Shown here one piece after another: positions 20,873 through 31,229 of a DNA stretch of 64,000 bases. The notes beneath the pieces were generated by a model. The model saw nothing but the letters and a program-made list of their open reading frames with translations. It had not been told where the DNA came from and made no database searches. Origin of the DNA: Ignavibacteria bacterium (GTDB lineage: Bacteria; Bacteroidota; Ignavibacteria; Kapaibacteriales; UBA2268); the NCBI GenBank assembly GCA_026417135.1, contig JAOADV010000007.1:1-64000 (forward strand), written 5' to 3'. Position 1 is the stretch's first letter; every line of letters starts with the position of its first letter. The translations under genes were made by a program, and so were the position numbers.

Positions 20873-21649
20873 ATGGCTGAGAAATTGGAAAAGGATGTCG
20901 TAATCGTTGGGCGAAATTCAGTAATCGAAGCACTTCGTTCCGGCTTGAATATCGAAAAAATCTATGTTCGGTTTGGGATAAATGAAAAAGCAATTCAAAT
21001 GGTATTTGCATTATCGAAACAAAGCGGTATTCCAATTTCAGTTCTTGACAAGGAAAAGTTTTTTAGATTAGAAAAGGAAAACTCGGTTGAAAATAGAACA
21101 CAAGGAATTATAGCCATAGTTTCAAAAATTCAATATTTCGAGCTCGAAGAATTGATACGGAAATCCTACGAAGTAAACCCAACCCCAGTTTTAGTCCTTT
21201 TAGATAAGATACAAGACCCTCAGAATTTAGGAGCAGTTGCAAGGGTAATAGATGGAGCTGGTGCCGAAGGTTTAATTATTCCCCTTAGGAGTTCTGTCCC
21301 AGTAACCAGTTCAGCGATTCGTGCGAGTTCGGGAGCTTTACTTCATATACGAATCTGCAAGGTAGGTAGCTTAATATCGGCGATACAGAAATTAAAGGAC
21401 GAAGGGTTTTGGATTGTAGGTGCAAGCGAAAAAGCGGAAAGAGCATATTTCGAGTTGGATTACAATTTCCCATTGGTTTTAATCTTGGGTAGCGAAGGCT
21501 ATGGAATAAGTAAGTCTATCCTTAAGAATTGTGATTACTTTGTAAAAATTCCAATGCTTGGGGCTGTCCAATCATTAAATGTTTCCGTATCTGCTGGAAT
21601 TATTTTATACGAGGTCAGACGACAACGTGGTTTTTATCCTTCTGAGTAA
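20873..21649 (+). CDS. rlmB: RlmB/TrmH-family (SpoU) RNA 2'-O-methyltransferase
   Basis: VVIVGRNSVIEALRSG; LVLLDKIQDPQNLGAVARVIDGAGAEGLIIP; LILGSEGYGISKSILKNCDYFVKIPMLGAVQSLNVSVSAGIILYE. Confidence 0.93.
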   Translation: MAEKLEKDVVIVGRNSVIEALRSGLNIEKIYVRFGINEKAIQMVFALSKQSGIPISVLDKEKFFRLEKENSVENRTQGIIAIVSKIQYFELEELIRKSYEVNPTPVLVLLDKIQDPQNLGAVARVIDGAGAEGLIIPLRSSVPVTSSAIRASSGALLHIRICKVGSLISAIQKLKDEGFWIVGASEKAERAYFELDYNFPLVLILGSEGYGISKSILKNCDYFVKIPMLGAVQSLNVSVSAGIILYEVRRQRGFYPSE

Positions 21650-22493
21650 TGGTTACTCCTAAGATAACTAAGATACCACCGACAACAAAAAATGGGCTTA
21701 TTTGTTGTGAAAAAAATATCACAGATAAAATCGTGGTGAATATTGGTTGAAAATTGTTGAAAATTCCTACGTTGCTTGCTGGCAATCTTTTTAGAGCGTA
21801 ATACCAAATTAAATATGCTACTCCAGAAGTCATTATAGCAAGGTAAACTATTTGAGAAAGATGTATAACTTGAACTTGTGTTAAGTTGGAAAAATCTTTA
21901 TTAATTATTGAAAATGGTAAATAGAGTATAAGTCCAAGAATCATCGACATTCCAGTAGTATAAATACTTCCATATTTTAGAATTAATGGTTTACCATAAA
22001 CTGAATAAAAAGCCCAAGAAATACTAGCTGTAATGGCAATTAAGTTGCCAAGGAAAAATTCTGAACGTAACGAAACCCCTTTTTCGACAAGCACAATTGT
22101 TATTCCTATAAAAGCTATAATAACACCGAAAACTTTGCGAAGTTGTATTCTTTCCTTTAAAAAATAAGAAGCTACGACTAAAATGAATATTGGAGAAAGT
22201 GCGTAAGCAAGAGCAACGTTAGGTGGAGTCGTTAAGTTAATGGATGTGAAAAAAAGATATTGATTTAGTGGAATATTCAAAGCCCCTAAAATTAGGAATT
22301 TTGGGATATCTCTTTTCCCGATTTTTAACAATTTTCCATTTCTTGCAACTATGAGAATTAAAAAAAATATTGCTGCGAAGAAGCTCCTTAAAAGAAGAAT
22401 TGTTGTTGGGGGCAGTTCGAAGGTGAGATTTTTTGCAAAGATATGTGTTGTCGAAGAAATAAATTGTTGCAGAATTAAAAGAAAATATATCAT
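21615..22493 (-). CDS. EamA/DMT family transporter
   Basis: About ten TM helices in two repeats; FFAAIFFLILIVAR and LGVIIAFIGITIVLVEKG-like motifs. Confidence 0.88.
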   Translation of the reverse strand: MIYFLLILQQFISSTTHIFAKNLTFELPPTTILLLRSFFAAIFFLILIVARNGKLLKIGKRDIPKFLILGALNIPLNQYLFFTSINLTTPPNVALAYALSPIFILVVASYFLKERIQLRKVFGVIIAFIGITIVLVEKGVSLRSEFFLGNLIAITASISWAFYSVYGKPLILKYGSIYTTGMSMILGLILYLPFSIINKDFSNLTQVQVIHLSQIVYLAIMTSGVAYLIWYYALKRLPASNVGIFNNFQPIFTTILSVIFFSQQISPFFVVGGILVILGVTITQKDKNHVVV

Positions 22494-23590
22494 CGGAATA
22501 AATTTTTAATTGTATCTGTCTGGTTTTCCCAAATAAATATTTTCGAAGCAAGCTCTAAATCTTTTGAGTAAATATGCCGATTTTTGTGGACATTTATGAA
22601 AATTTTTGCAAGATTTTCCGGCGTTTCATTTGGAGCGACAAGTTCCCCAATCCGATAATTCAAGAAAATTTGTTCGATTGCTGGTAATTTGGTTGCCACG
22701 ATAGGTATTTTTGCTTGGATGTACTCGAAAAGTTTGTTGGGTAAAGCAAGTTTGTACGATAGGGAAATTGGCTCGACAAGGCATAATCCAATATCGGCAA
22801 CCTTTGTATAGCATAAAAGTTTTTCGTATGGAATAAAGCCAAGAAAATAAACTCTTGAAGAAAGTTCGAGCATATTAGCTAGTTCTGCTAATCTTTCTTT
22901 GTATTGTCCATCGCCAATGAGTGCTAAATGTAAATTGTTATCGTACGTTAAAGCTTTTATGGACTGTTCCAAACCTCTTCCTTTAAGTAGAACACCTTGA
23001 TAAATCAATAGGATATTTTCATCCGAAAGATTTAAATCTTTTTTTAAGTTCTTTTCTTCGTCGAACTGGAATTTTCGAGGAAGGTTTTTTATAACCAAAT
23101 ACTCAACATTTCTGAATTTCGGGTATAAGATTTCTTTGTCGAGTTCCCCAGTAACAATTATTTTATCGACAAATTTAATATAATAACTTTCGAAATAGGA
23201 TAAAAACAATTGCTTTAAAGGTTTATTCGAAAGAGTTCCTAATGCTGAATATATTTCTCGCGAATCGTAAACAACAATTGAATTTTTCTTTTTCTTAAAG
23301 TATGCACCAATTGGTAATGAGTATAAATCTGAGCAAAGGACATATTTTGGTATAACTTTTCGTATGTTTTCTTTGGCTTTACTTACAAACTCATATAGGT
23401 TTTTGTAAAGCTTTCTCGTTTTGGGCAAAGTTATGGGAAAGTGGAGTAATCCATCGATTTCATTATCCAAAGAGATTACTGCTATCGTTTTTTCGAGTTT
23501 TCTTAATGTATGAATAAAGTTGTTGAGTCTTCCGTCGAATCTGACTTCGTTAAATGCTACGATTAGAATGTCGACATAGATTTGAGTCAT
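22490..23590 (-). CDS. Glycosyltransferase, GT4-like
   Basis: LLIYQGVLLKGRGLEQSIKAL; LALIGDGQYKERL; VYFLGFIPYEKLLCYTKVADIGLCLVEP...LPNKLFEYIQAKIPIVATKLPAIEQIF. Confidence 0.88.
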   Translation of the reverse strand: MTQIYVDILIVAFNEVRFDGRLNNFIHTLRKLEKTIAVISLDNEIDGLLHFPITLPKTRKLYKNLYEFVSKAKENIRKVIPKYVLCSDLYSLPIGAYFKKKKNSIVVYDSREIYSALGTLSNKPLKQLFLSYFESYYIKFVDKIIVTGELDKEILYPKFRNVEYLVIKNLPRKFQFDEEKNLKKDLNLSDENILLIYQGVLLKGRGLEQSIKALTYDNNLHLALIGDGQYKERLAELANMLELSSRVYFLGFIPYEKLLCYTKVADIGLCLVEPISLSYKLALPNKLFEYIQAKIPIVATKLPAIEQIFLNYRIGELVAPNETPENLAKIFINVHKNRHIYSKDLELASKIFIWENQTDTIKNLFR

Positions 23591-23592
23591 AA

Positions 23593-24576
23593 TTATTCGC
23601 GGAATTTGTAATGGAAAGTACTTCTAAGAATTCCGTACGAGTTGAATCTTTCTTTAAAGGAAATTAAGGAAAGCGCTGGTGTCATTGGATTTGGGGATTT
23701 TGTATCTTGCGAAACACCGATGTCGACCCATTCAAATCCATTTTCAATTGCCCAACGAACTGTCTCATACATAATTAAATAGATTGGTCTAAAATGTTCA
23801 TATTCGTAAAGTAGCATATTATAAAAACAAAGGACGACTTTGGGATTACAAACGAAAAGCAGTGAACCAGCAATTGGAGTTTCTTTGTAATAGACCATAT
23901 TTAGCAAGACATCGTCTGGCAACAAAGAGGAAAGGCGTAGCATATCCTCCAACGAATGTGTAGGCTTTGCGTTGTGTTTAGCTTTATTTTTAACTAAAAT
24001 TTGGTTGAATGTATAATAGTCGTTGCTTCTTTTTACGCTTATTTCCTCATTTCGCAGGATTTTTCGAATTGTTTTTCTCGCAGTCTTGTCGAAAAAAGAA
24101 ATGAAGTTTTCCGGGGTATCAAAATTTAAGTGAATTGCGTGGCTGATGTAATGAAGCTCGAAGTCGAACTTTCGGTAAAGCATTGCGTATTCAATATTCT
24201 GCGTGATAATTTTGTTATATATTATTGGTGGTGGTATAAGGAATATTTCTTTGAAGTTGTTTTTATCGAAGTAATCCATCATTGCATCTACGATTCGAAG
24301 ACATTTCTCGAAAGGTAGGTTTTCGGTAACGAGCGAGCCGTAGCTTGCTCCAACTGGAGACCAAAAAATACCTTTTTCAGTGATACCACCGGGCAAAACA
24401 GCAACAAGTCGATTATTTTCGAAAAACATAAGATGATGGAAATTGTACTTTCCAGTAGGGTGATAATCTAAGAAGGTTTGCAAATGGAAAATAGTTCCAT
24501 TATTAGAACTTCGGACAAATTTTTCCCATAGATGGCGGCAGTTTTCTTTATACTCGACAACTACAATTTCGGACAT
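23593..24576 (-). CDS. GNAT/FemAB-like acyl/aminoacyl-transferase
   Basis: FIHLQTFLDYHPTGKYNFHHLMFFENNRLVAVLPGGI-type N-terminus, IAGSLLFVCNPKVVLCFYNMLLYEYEHFRPIYLIMYETVRWAIENGFEWVDIGVS; likely start at MSEIVVVEY (24576). Confidence 0.78.
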   Translation of the reverse strand: MSEIVVVEYKENCRHLWEKFVRSSNNGTIFHLQTFLDYHPTGKYNFHHLMFFENNRLVAVLPGGITEKGIFWSPVGASYGSLVTENLPFEKCLRIVDAMMDYFDKNNFKEIFLIPPPIIYNKIITQNIEYAMLYRKFDFELHYISHAIHLNFDTPENFISFFDKTARKTIRKILRNEEISVKRSNDYYTFNQILVKNKAKHNAKPTHSLEDMLRLSSLLPDDVLLNMVYYKETPIAGSLLFVCNPKVVLCFYNMLLYEYEHFRPIYLIMYETVRWAIENGFEWVDIGVSQDTKSPNPMTPALSLISFKERFNSYGILRSTFHYKFRE

Positions 24577-24623
24577 TTGATTAAACAAAATTGCAAAATT
24601 ACAGATATTTCAATATAAAATAG

Positions 24624-24658
24624 CCCAAAGCCCCCAGTTTTAACTGGAGTACTTTGGG
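24624..24658 (-). terminator. Possible terminator hairpin at the 3' end of the arylsulfotransferase-like operon
   Basis: CCCAAAG...CCAGTT-TT-AACTGG...CTTTGGG nested inverted repeat 14 nt past the stop at 24672; only a weak T tract on the minus strand. Confidence 0.4.
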
Positions 24659-24671
24659 TAGGAGGGATGCC

Positions 24672-27600
24672 TTAGGGTAATAGGATAATTTTTTGTATAT
24701 GATAAATATTATCAATTCTTACTTTAACTATGAATGTCCCAGCTGATTTCACTGAAGGCTGCCAAATATAATTTGTTGAACCAGACGAATTGAATAGAAG
24801 TTCGGACAATTCGTTGTAAATCCAAATTTCAGAATTGTCTGTATTTGTTTGTATTGTTAACTTATCGTTAAAGGGATTTGGGAAAATTAGAACCGCATTC
24901 TCAAGATATTCTTCGACGTTACTTGTTGAACCAATCTTAAATGTTCTCGTTTCGGACCACTCGCTTTCCAACTGACCAGCAAAGGCTTTAACTCGCCAAT
25001 AGAACCAGGTCTCGGTTGATGCCTTTGTCAAGGTGAATGATGTTTGTTGATAGAGATTTTGCTCGTTCAAAAGAAATTCAAAGTCCGGGTCGTATGCGAT
25101 TTGCAACCTGAAGAATAGGTTCGCGCCAGTCTTTTCCCATTGGAAATCAATAGGAAGGGTAAGGTCGGGCGATTTATCCTTCGGATAAATAAGGCTTGGA
25201 GTTCGTAAAAGTGTTGTAAAGGAGAAAATACTTGACCAATTACTTTGTTGTGTTTCATTAATGGCACGCACACGCCAATAGTATCGAGTTCCGTACGATA
25301 GATTTGTTGTTTTGAATAATGTATCGCTTGTTTTCTGATTTGCAATTAGATTAAAGAAAGTTTGGTCGGTGGATACTTGGATTTCATATTCGTTAGCAAA
25401 TGGTTCTTTAATCCAAACAAGATAGTTCCCAATTTTAAAGTTCATAGAGTTATTTTCTGGATAGAATAAAGTGGGAGGCGGTAAATACCTTTCGGGAACA
25501 GTTCTAAATGAAGAGACATCGGACCAAGGACTTTCGGCATCGGAGCAAATGGCTTTAACTCGCCAATAATATTTTGTTGAATAAACTAAATCGTTAATTA
25601 GGATGAATGCACTGTTAGAATTATATCTTAAAACGCCAATTTGGAAATTTTTATCCTCGGAAACTTCAACCAAGTATTTTAAAGCAAAAGGAACTGAACT
25701 CCACTTGAGAAGTGTTTTCAAAGAAACAAGTGTATCACTATCAGTTGGGGTCATAATAGTTGGTTTTTGAAGTTGGGTCTTGAATTTTTGAACTTCGGAC
25801 CAGTTACTTTTACCAAATTCTCCAATGGATTGGACTTTCCAGTAATATTCAGTGTAAGGTTCTAAACCTTCGTATTCATATTTTGGTTTTTTGAGGTCAG
25901 GCACTTCAACTATGTTTTTGATAAAATTCGGTGATTTTGACAAGACGAAATTGTAGTGGAGAGCACCAGGGACGTCAACCCAAGAAAGCGTTCCGTTTAT
26001 TGGAATATTTTTTGAATTGTTGCTTGGAGAAAAGTAAAAAGGTGCCGACAGCATAGTTTGGAAAGTTCGGACTTCCGACCAAATTCCAAAATGTTTGTCC
26101 CTAATAAGTCGAACACGCCAGTAGTATTCAGTAAAATAAGCGAGGTTGCTAACGTTTATTCCAGCGTTATATACAATTGTATCTATGACAATTAAGTGGA
26201 AAACCGAGTCATAAGCAAGTTGAAATTGATAACCTTTCGCATTATTATTTGATTGCCAAGAAAAGGGAATATTTAGGAGTTGATGCCGGACATTGTTTTC
26301 TGGGGAGAAAAGTTCCACCTTTTCGTAAATTGTGGTGAAGCTTTGTGTTGCAGACCAAGCACTATTGCAGTTTTCCCTTTTCGAGCGAATTCTCCAATAG
26401 AAAGTTTTTCCGTTTGCCAAATCTGGGATTGTAAAAGCAGTGTCGCTTATGTTTTGTATATTGTATATGATATTTGTGAAAAGACTATCCGTTGAAATTT
26501 GCAAATCATACTTTTCACCATAGATGTAACTGTTCCAGATGAATCGGGTAGGAACAAGATTGTTGATGGATTTATTTTCGGGAAGCAGTGGTTTCGGGAT
26601 GCCGACGGTAATCGAGCCAATACAATATTCACCAAAACCAGCAAAACTAGCAGTTAGTGTATTCTGACTTGGATTGTAAGTTGTATTTAATTCAGTGAAG
26701 GGACCGAACCCTTCGCCTTGTCGATAAAATATTTTAAAGTTTGATGGGTTGGAAAAGCCACCTAACCCACTTAAATTAATTTGTATTGTTCCTCGTATCG
26801 AGTTGATATCGCGTTTTGTAACAACCCATCGATAAGGTATTGCAGCGCAAGGTCCACCTTGATTTAGGTTGTGTGGTTGATATTTATGCTTTTCAACGGT
26901 TATATCACCTTGACCAGAAAGTGAAGTAATCTGCAAAACGAGGTTTGTATTAAATTGGGAGTTAGAAAAAGAATATGTATTTGTTGAATTAATTCTTAAA
27001 GTAACTGCATCTAATTTGAAGATATACTTATATGCTCGATAAGTTCCATAATCGGAATAATATTCTAAAGTAATTTCTCCTTGGGGAGTAACTTCGGACA
27101 GAAGGTACCGATGACCACTGTCCGATTCGGGGCCACCCCAAGAGATTAAGGTATTTCCATTAGGAAGTCGTTGAGCCCCACCCATAGCGTAGGATACAAT
27201 GTTGTTTGGGGCAATGTATTCCCAGACTTTTGTTACGGTTTTCCGGGTTTCATCAATTTGATATTCAACAACGCGTGAAAAGGGTGTGGGTCGAAGATTT
27301 CCATTATCGAATAGTAGTAAGTTACCGTTTGAAAGAATGCGAGGCTCGTGTTGATGTGAAAAACCGAAAAAGCCGTCTATTGTATCGTTAACGAAAGTGA
27401 AATCGTTACGGCGAGCCTTGCTACCACCCATTCTCCAAATAATGCTACCAGTTTGTTTATTTATTTTCACTAATTGGTCAAGATTTCGGAAACATAAAAT
27501 TAAATTCCCATCGCTGGTTAGTTCATAGGAGTTTAAATGGTATGGATTAATGTAGCTGGCAGTTAAGTCAATGTCTTCAGTTGCATCTAAAATTGAAATA

Positions 27601-28121
27601 TGGTCGAAAACATTCCATTCCCAAACGACTTGTTTGTTCCTATGATTAATTTCTTGAATTATGAAATTTCTTACTGTTGCATTTCTGTGTCCATTAGGTA
27701 CTAACTTGCTCATATCGACAGATTTATACTCAATTCCAAAAAGAAGATAATTATTGTTCGGGAGAATTAAGAATTCGTGGAAATCGGTATTGTATCCAAC
27801 CGTTGATACAGTTTCGAGGATGTTGAAGTTGGAATCCGCAATAACAAATTTGGAAGAAAGAAAATCGAAAAATGATATTTTCCCATTTGGGTGTATTTTG
27901 AAATCTGCAAAACCTTGTCCAAAGAATCCATAATCTTTGGAATAAACAATATAACCAGAATTGTCGTAAACAGCAAGTTGAGAATAATTCATTGGCCCCA
28001 AAAAGATGTATCCGGGAGCTGGGTGGTTCCAGATTGTCCTTTCAATGTGTGGTTGGTTGTCACAATATAAAATTCTTGGTAACAGCAGAAGTATTATTGT
28101 TATAAATAAATTTTTTTTCAT
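24672..28121 (-). CDS. Secreted arylsulfotransferase (ASST)-like protein with six tandem FN3-like modules and T9SS C-terminal sorting domain
   Basis: Beta-propeller motifs DFHEFLILPNNNYLLFG, KINKQTGSIIWRMGGSK, FSHQHEPRILSNGNLLLFDNGN, QRLPNGNTLISWGG; six repeats of [YF]YW[RK]V...WS...F.T; C-terminus LIFPNPFNDKLTIQTN...IWIYNELSELLF...AGTFIVKV...QKIILLP. Confidence 0.85.
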   Translation of the reverse strand: MKKNLFITIILLLLPRILYCDNQPHIERTIWNHPAPGYIFLGPMNYSQLAVYDNSGYIVYSKDYGFFGQGFADFKIHPNGKISFFDFLSSKFVIADSNFNILETVSTVGYNTDFHEFLILPNNNYLLFGIEYKSVDMSKLVPNGHRNATVRNFIIQEINHRNKQVVWEWNVFDHISILDATEDIDLTASYINPYHLNSYELTSDGNLILCFRNLDQLVKINKQTGSIIWRMGGSKARRNDFTFVNDTIDGFFGFSHQHEPRILSNGNLLLFDNGNLRPTPFSRVVEYQIDETRKTVTKVWEYIAPNNIVSYAMGGAQRLPNGNTLISWGGPESDSGHRYLLSEVTPQGEITLEYYSDYGTYRAYKYIFKLDAVTLRINSTNTYSFSNSQFNTNLVLQITSLSGQGDITVEKHKYQPHNLNQGGPCAAIPYRWVVTKRDINSIRGTIQINLSGLGGFSNPSNFKIFYRQGEGFGPFTELNTTYNPSQNTLTASFAGFGEYCIGSITVGIPKPLLPENKSINNLVPTRFIWNSYIYGEKYDLQISTDSLFTNIIYNIQNISDTAFTIPDLANGKTFYWRIRSKRENCNSAWSATQSFTTIYEKVELFSPENNVRHQLLNIPFSWQSNNNAKGYQFQLAYDSVFHLIVIDTIVYNAGINVSNLAYFTEYYWRVRLIRDKHFGIWSEVRTFQTMLSAPFYFSPSNNSKNIPINGTLSWVDVPGALHYNFVLSKSPNFIKNIVEVPDLKKPKYEYEGLEPYTEYYWKVQSIGEFGKSNWSEVQKFKTQLQKPTIMTPTDSDTLVSLKTLLKWSSVPFALKYLVEVSEDKNFQIGVLRYNSNSAFILINDLVYSTKYYWRVKAICSDAESPWSDVSSFRTVPERYLPPPTLFYPENNSMNFKIGNYLVWIKEPFANEYEIQVSTDQTFFNLIANQKTSDTLFKTTNLSYGTRYYWRVRAINETQQSNWSSIFSFTTLLRTPSLIYPKDKSPDLTLPIDFQWEKTGANLFFRLQIAYDPDFEFLLNEQNLYQQTSFTLTKASTETWFYWRVKAFAGQLESEWSETRTFKIGSTSNVEEYLENAVLIFPNPFNDKLTIQTNTDNSEIWIYNELSELLFNSSGSTNYIWQPSVKSAGTFIVKVRIDNIYHIQKIILLP

Positions 28122-28124
28122 TGT

Positions 28125-31097
28125 TCAGTCTCTTGTTATTTTAAGAATAGGAAAACTTGATGTTTTTTCGTTGAAGTAAACGACTAAATTGTAAAATCCA
28201 TTTTGGAGATGAGAAGTTTTTAGATAAATTAAGTTCGATTCGTAAGGTTCTGGGGTTTTGGTGTCGAGCAACTCTCCGTATAAATTATAAATTTCAATTT
28301 TTAGAATTTTTTCATCATTAGCATTTATATGCAGATACTCGTCGAATGGGTTTGGCAAAACATTTAATTTACTATTTGTAAACTGAACACTGTTATAATC
28401 TGTAATTTCAAATCTTGGGCTTTCCGCGAAAAGGGAGAGATTTTTTAGAGAAGTAATCCGAATCTTATAATCGTTTCCATTTTCGAGAAGCTCCGAAACA
28501 GTCCAATTTAATTTGCCATAGACACTATAAATTGAATCAGCTACATTAGTTATCGGAGTGTTTCCTTTGTATAGTGTTATCATAAATGCTGGGTAAAGGT
28601 TGTGCGACCATTCAAATGTGTATTGAGTGTTTTTTACCAATATTGAATTAAGCTTTGGGGAATGAATTTGGATGAATGGAGATTTGACTTCGAACGAGAA
28701 AACATCTGACCATTCGCTTTCTTCAAATTGATTGAATGCTTTTACCTTCCAATAATATCTACCTTCGGGAAGTTTGGGATGGTAATAAATATTGTTTTTA
28801 ATACTATCGATATTACTTACAATGTCCGTAAAGTTTTCATCTCTTGATACGAGTAAACGAGAAAATTTGCTTAGACCAGAAGGGGTCCATTGAAACTTAA
28901 TGGTTTGCTCTGTATTCAAGACAAAGTTATTGAATGGAGAAACAAGTGTGGGTTTATTTGGAGCATAATTAAAATCGTCCGTAGCGAATATGTATTCTCC
29001 ATCGAGCGAATTGGAATAAGCTCCAAGCAAGTCGGAAGTATCGGCTAGAAACGTAGGTAAAGGTTCAAATGGAGTGGTTTTATTAATCCTTCGCCAAACA
29101 GAAATATTCTTTTTATGTTTATGTATAATCATTGGAAATTTTTTTAGGTCAAATAATATTTTGCCTTCGAATTGTTCGATATTTTCAGTTTTTATGATTA
29201 TTTTATATGGGTTCACAAGTGGTGTTTCGCCTGTAAATCTGGGATAAAGTGGAGCAAATGGATACTTTTCAACGGTAATCGATGAATTTTGCTTATCGAC
29301 AATGGTATCGAATACAATTGTAACGCCAGTTTGGTTTTCGGTATCTTCGAAATGAATTCTATCTTTTGGGAGTGGGGGCATCGTCCCATACAAAATTTGA
29401 GATATTTCTTTCTTGGTTACCCGAGCTTCTGGAAGGTTGGGAGGATAAGGGAAACGGTATGCTCGGTAGGTGGTCATTTGGAAAGCGGCGCCGCGTGGAA
29501 AGGACAACTCGAATTCAATTTCTCCTTTTTTGTTGACTTCTGTTACAATGCGATAAAATTGACTAACTATACCGCCCCAGCCAATAACTGTATTGCCATT
29601 TGGAAGTCTTTGGGTTGACCCCATTGTTTCGCCATAAATGTCTGGTTCATTTCTATATTCCCAAACTAATTCAGCAGTCAAGTTATCTTCGTCGAGCTTA
29701 TATTCGACGGCACGGGAGTATTTTGGGGTGTGTTGAACTCCATTGTCATAAAGAGTAACATTGCCATCTGGTTGACGTCGTATGTCGTGTTGGTAGGAAA
29801 AATAGGTTGGGGCATTTTCTTCGTGCTCGCCAATGAAAGTGAACATATTTTTCTTGCCACCGAGTCGCCAAATTATTTCGCCAGTTTGCCGATTGATTTT
29901 GGTAATTTCCGAAATATGTCGCGATGAAATTAGGATATGACCATCGTAATCTAATTCGACCGCATTAATATGGACTGGGTCTAAAGCTACTCCTTCCAAA
30001 GAAGAGTATGTGTCGGTAATTGGGATGTGGTCCCAATCGCGCCATTGGAAAACGACATTTTTATCGGCATCGAGTTCTTGGACAATGCTACCTAAAACAA
30101 TAGCATTCGGATTACCATTAGGAATTATTTTACTCATATCGATTGGCTGTGGGTCGTATGAAATTAATAAGTAATGTCCGTTTGGGAGCATTTTGAAATC
30201 GTGGAAATCTGCAATATATCCACCTCGGCATTGAACGGTATCGATAATATTTAAATTTTCGTCCATAACTTCCATATATGCTTCAGCCCAACCCCAGCCT
30301 TGGGGTATGTAGGAAGCAATAATTCGTGCGTTTGTGATTAATCCATTTGGTTGCATTTTGAAGTCGAAACCGGGGACTGGAACCTTTTTATATTTAATTG
30401 GCTTTCCGTTGTTATCAAGAATCATTAAGTAACTTCTTTCAGCTCCAAGCCCAAAGTTGGCAATGTAAATATATCCGGGCGCAGGATTTCTTACAGAGTC
30501 AATTATGATAGTTGGAAAATCGGAAGGTATCGTATCGCTTGCTGTTTCGTCAGAATAATCTTTTTTCCCCTCATAAAAGGAAAGTGCATTTGAGTACGCT
30601 GGGAACTTATCGGCAAAATGAGTTAAAAAAATATGTTTTTGTTCGTCAGGTGTAATCTTTGAAGTAATAAAGTAAAATGTTTTATCTAAAATTTTTACAG
30701 TAACCGTTTCTTCGGTTGCAAAAGGTTCGTTAGTGTAAATTGTGAGTGTTTTTTTGTCGTTTGATAACTTTTTTTCAAAAGCGTGAGCGCCCGATTTACT
30801 TCCTTGAATTTTTATTTTGTCGGAAAAATCGTTTATATCGATTGGTCTGTCGAAGCGAACGATAATCGGCGTCGAGATTGAATGCATTTGTGTGTTGTGA
30901 ATAGGATAAAAATAAGTTATGTTTTGGCTGAGAACTAGAATAGGGAAGATTTGGAAAATTATCAATAAGCAGTATTTCATACGTAAGCAAATTTTTGTTC
31001 GACTAAACTCTCTAATAAATAATAATGGTTTATTTGGTAGAAAGTTACATTTGCAAATCTTAATTAAGAAGGATATGTTGCTGTAATTGTTATTCAT
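28125..31097 (-). CDS. Secreted arylsulfotransferase (ASST)-like protein with one FN3-like module and T9SS C-terminal sorting domain
   Basis: NPAPGYIYIANFG, DFHDFKMLPNGHYLLISYDPQ, KINRQTGEIIWRLGGKKNMFTF, FSYQHDIRRQPDGNVTLYDNG, QRLPNGNTVIGWGG; C-terminus LNVLPNPFDEYLHINAN...KIEIYNLYGELL...NGFYNLVVYF. True start may be internal, upstream of MKYCLLIIFQIFPILVLSQ. Confidence 0.85.
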   Translation of the reverse strand: MNNNYSNISFLIKICKCNFLPNKPLLFIREFSRTKICLRMKYCLLIIFQIFPILVLSQNITYFYPIHNTQMHSISTPIIVRFDRPIDINDFSDKIKIQGSKSGAHAFEKKLSNDKKTLTIYTNEPFATEETVTVKILDKTFYFITSKITPDEQKHIFLTHFADKFPAYSNALSFYEGKKDYSDETASDTIPSDFPTIIIDSVRNPAPGYIYIANFGLGAERSYLMILDNNGKPIKYKKVPVPGFDFKMQPNGLITNARIIASYIPQGWGWAEAYMEVMDENLNIIDTVQCRGGYIADFHDFKMLPNGHYLLISYDPQPIDMSKIIPNGNPNAIVLGSIVQELDADKNVVFQWRDWDHIPITDTYSSLEGVALDPVHINAVELDYDGHILISSRHISEITKINRQTGEIIWRLGGKKNMFTFIGEHEENAPTYFSYQHDIRRQPDGNVTLYDNGVQHTPKYSRAVEYKLDEDNLTAELVWEYRNEPDIYGETMGSTQRLPNGNTVIGWGGIVSQFYRIVTEVNKKGEIEFELSFPRGAAFQMTTYRAYRFPYPPNLPEARVTKKEISQILYGTMPPLPKDRIHFEDTENQTGVTIVFDTIVDKQNSSITVEKYPFAPLYPRFTGETPLVNPYKIIIKTENIEQFEGKILFDLKKFPMIIHKHKKNISVWRRINKTTPFEPLPTFLADTSDLLGAYSNSLDGEYIFATDDFNYAPNKPTLVSPFNNFVLNTEQTIKFQWTPSGLSKFSRLLVSRDENFTDIVSNIDSIKNNIYYHPKLPEGRYYWKVKAFNQFEESEWSDVFSFEVKSPFIQIHSPKLNSILVKNTQYTFEWSHNLYPAFMITLYKGNTPITNVADSIYSVYGKLNWTVSELLENGNDYKIRITSLKNLSLFAESPRFEITDYNSVQFTNSKLNVLPNPFDEYLHINANDEKILKIEIYNLYGELLDTKTPEPYESNLIYLKTSHLQNGFYNLVVYFNEKTSSFPILKITRD

Positions 31098-31229
31098 CTA
31101 CCAAAACCTTTTAGCACACAAACAAACATAAACAAAGTGGAAAAAGTAGGAAATAGAAAAAAAAAGGAATTTTTTGTAGTTATATCTCAGTTCTCTTTGT
31201 GGAAAAAAAAACGACTTTTGTGTAAAAGT

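Noticed and set aside
24930-26600. DNA-level tandem repeat array
   Set aside because: The repetition is at the protein level (FN3-like modules about 90 aa apart, well diverged), not near-identical DNA repeats.
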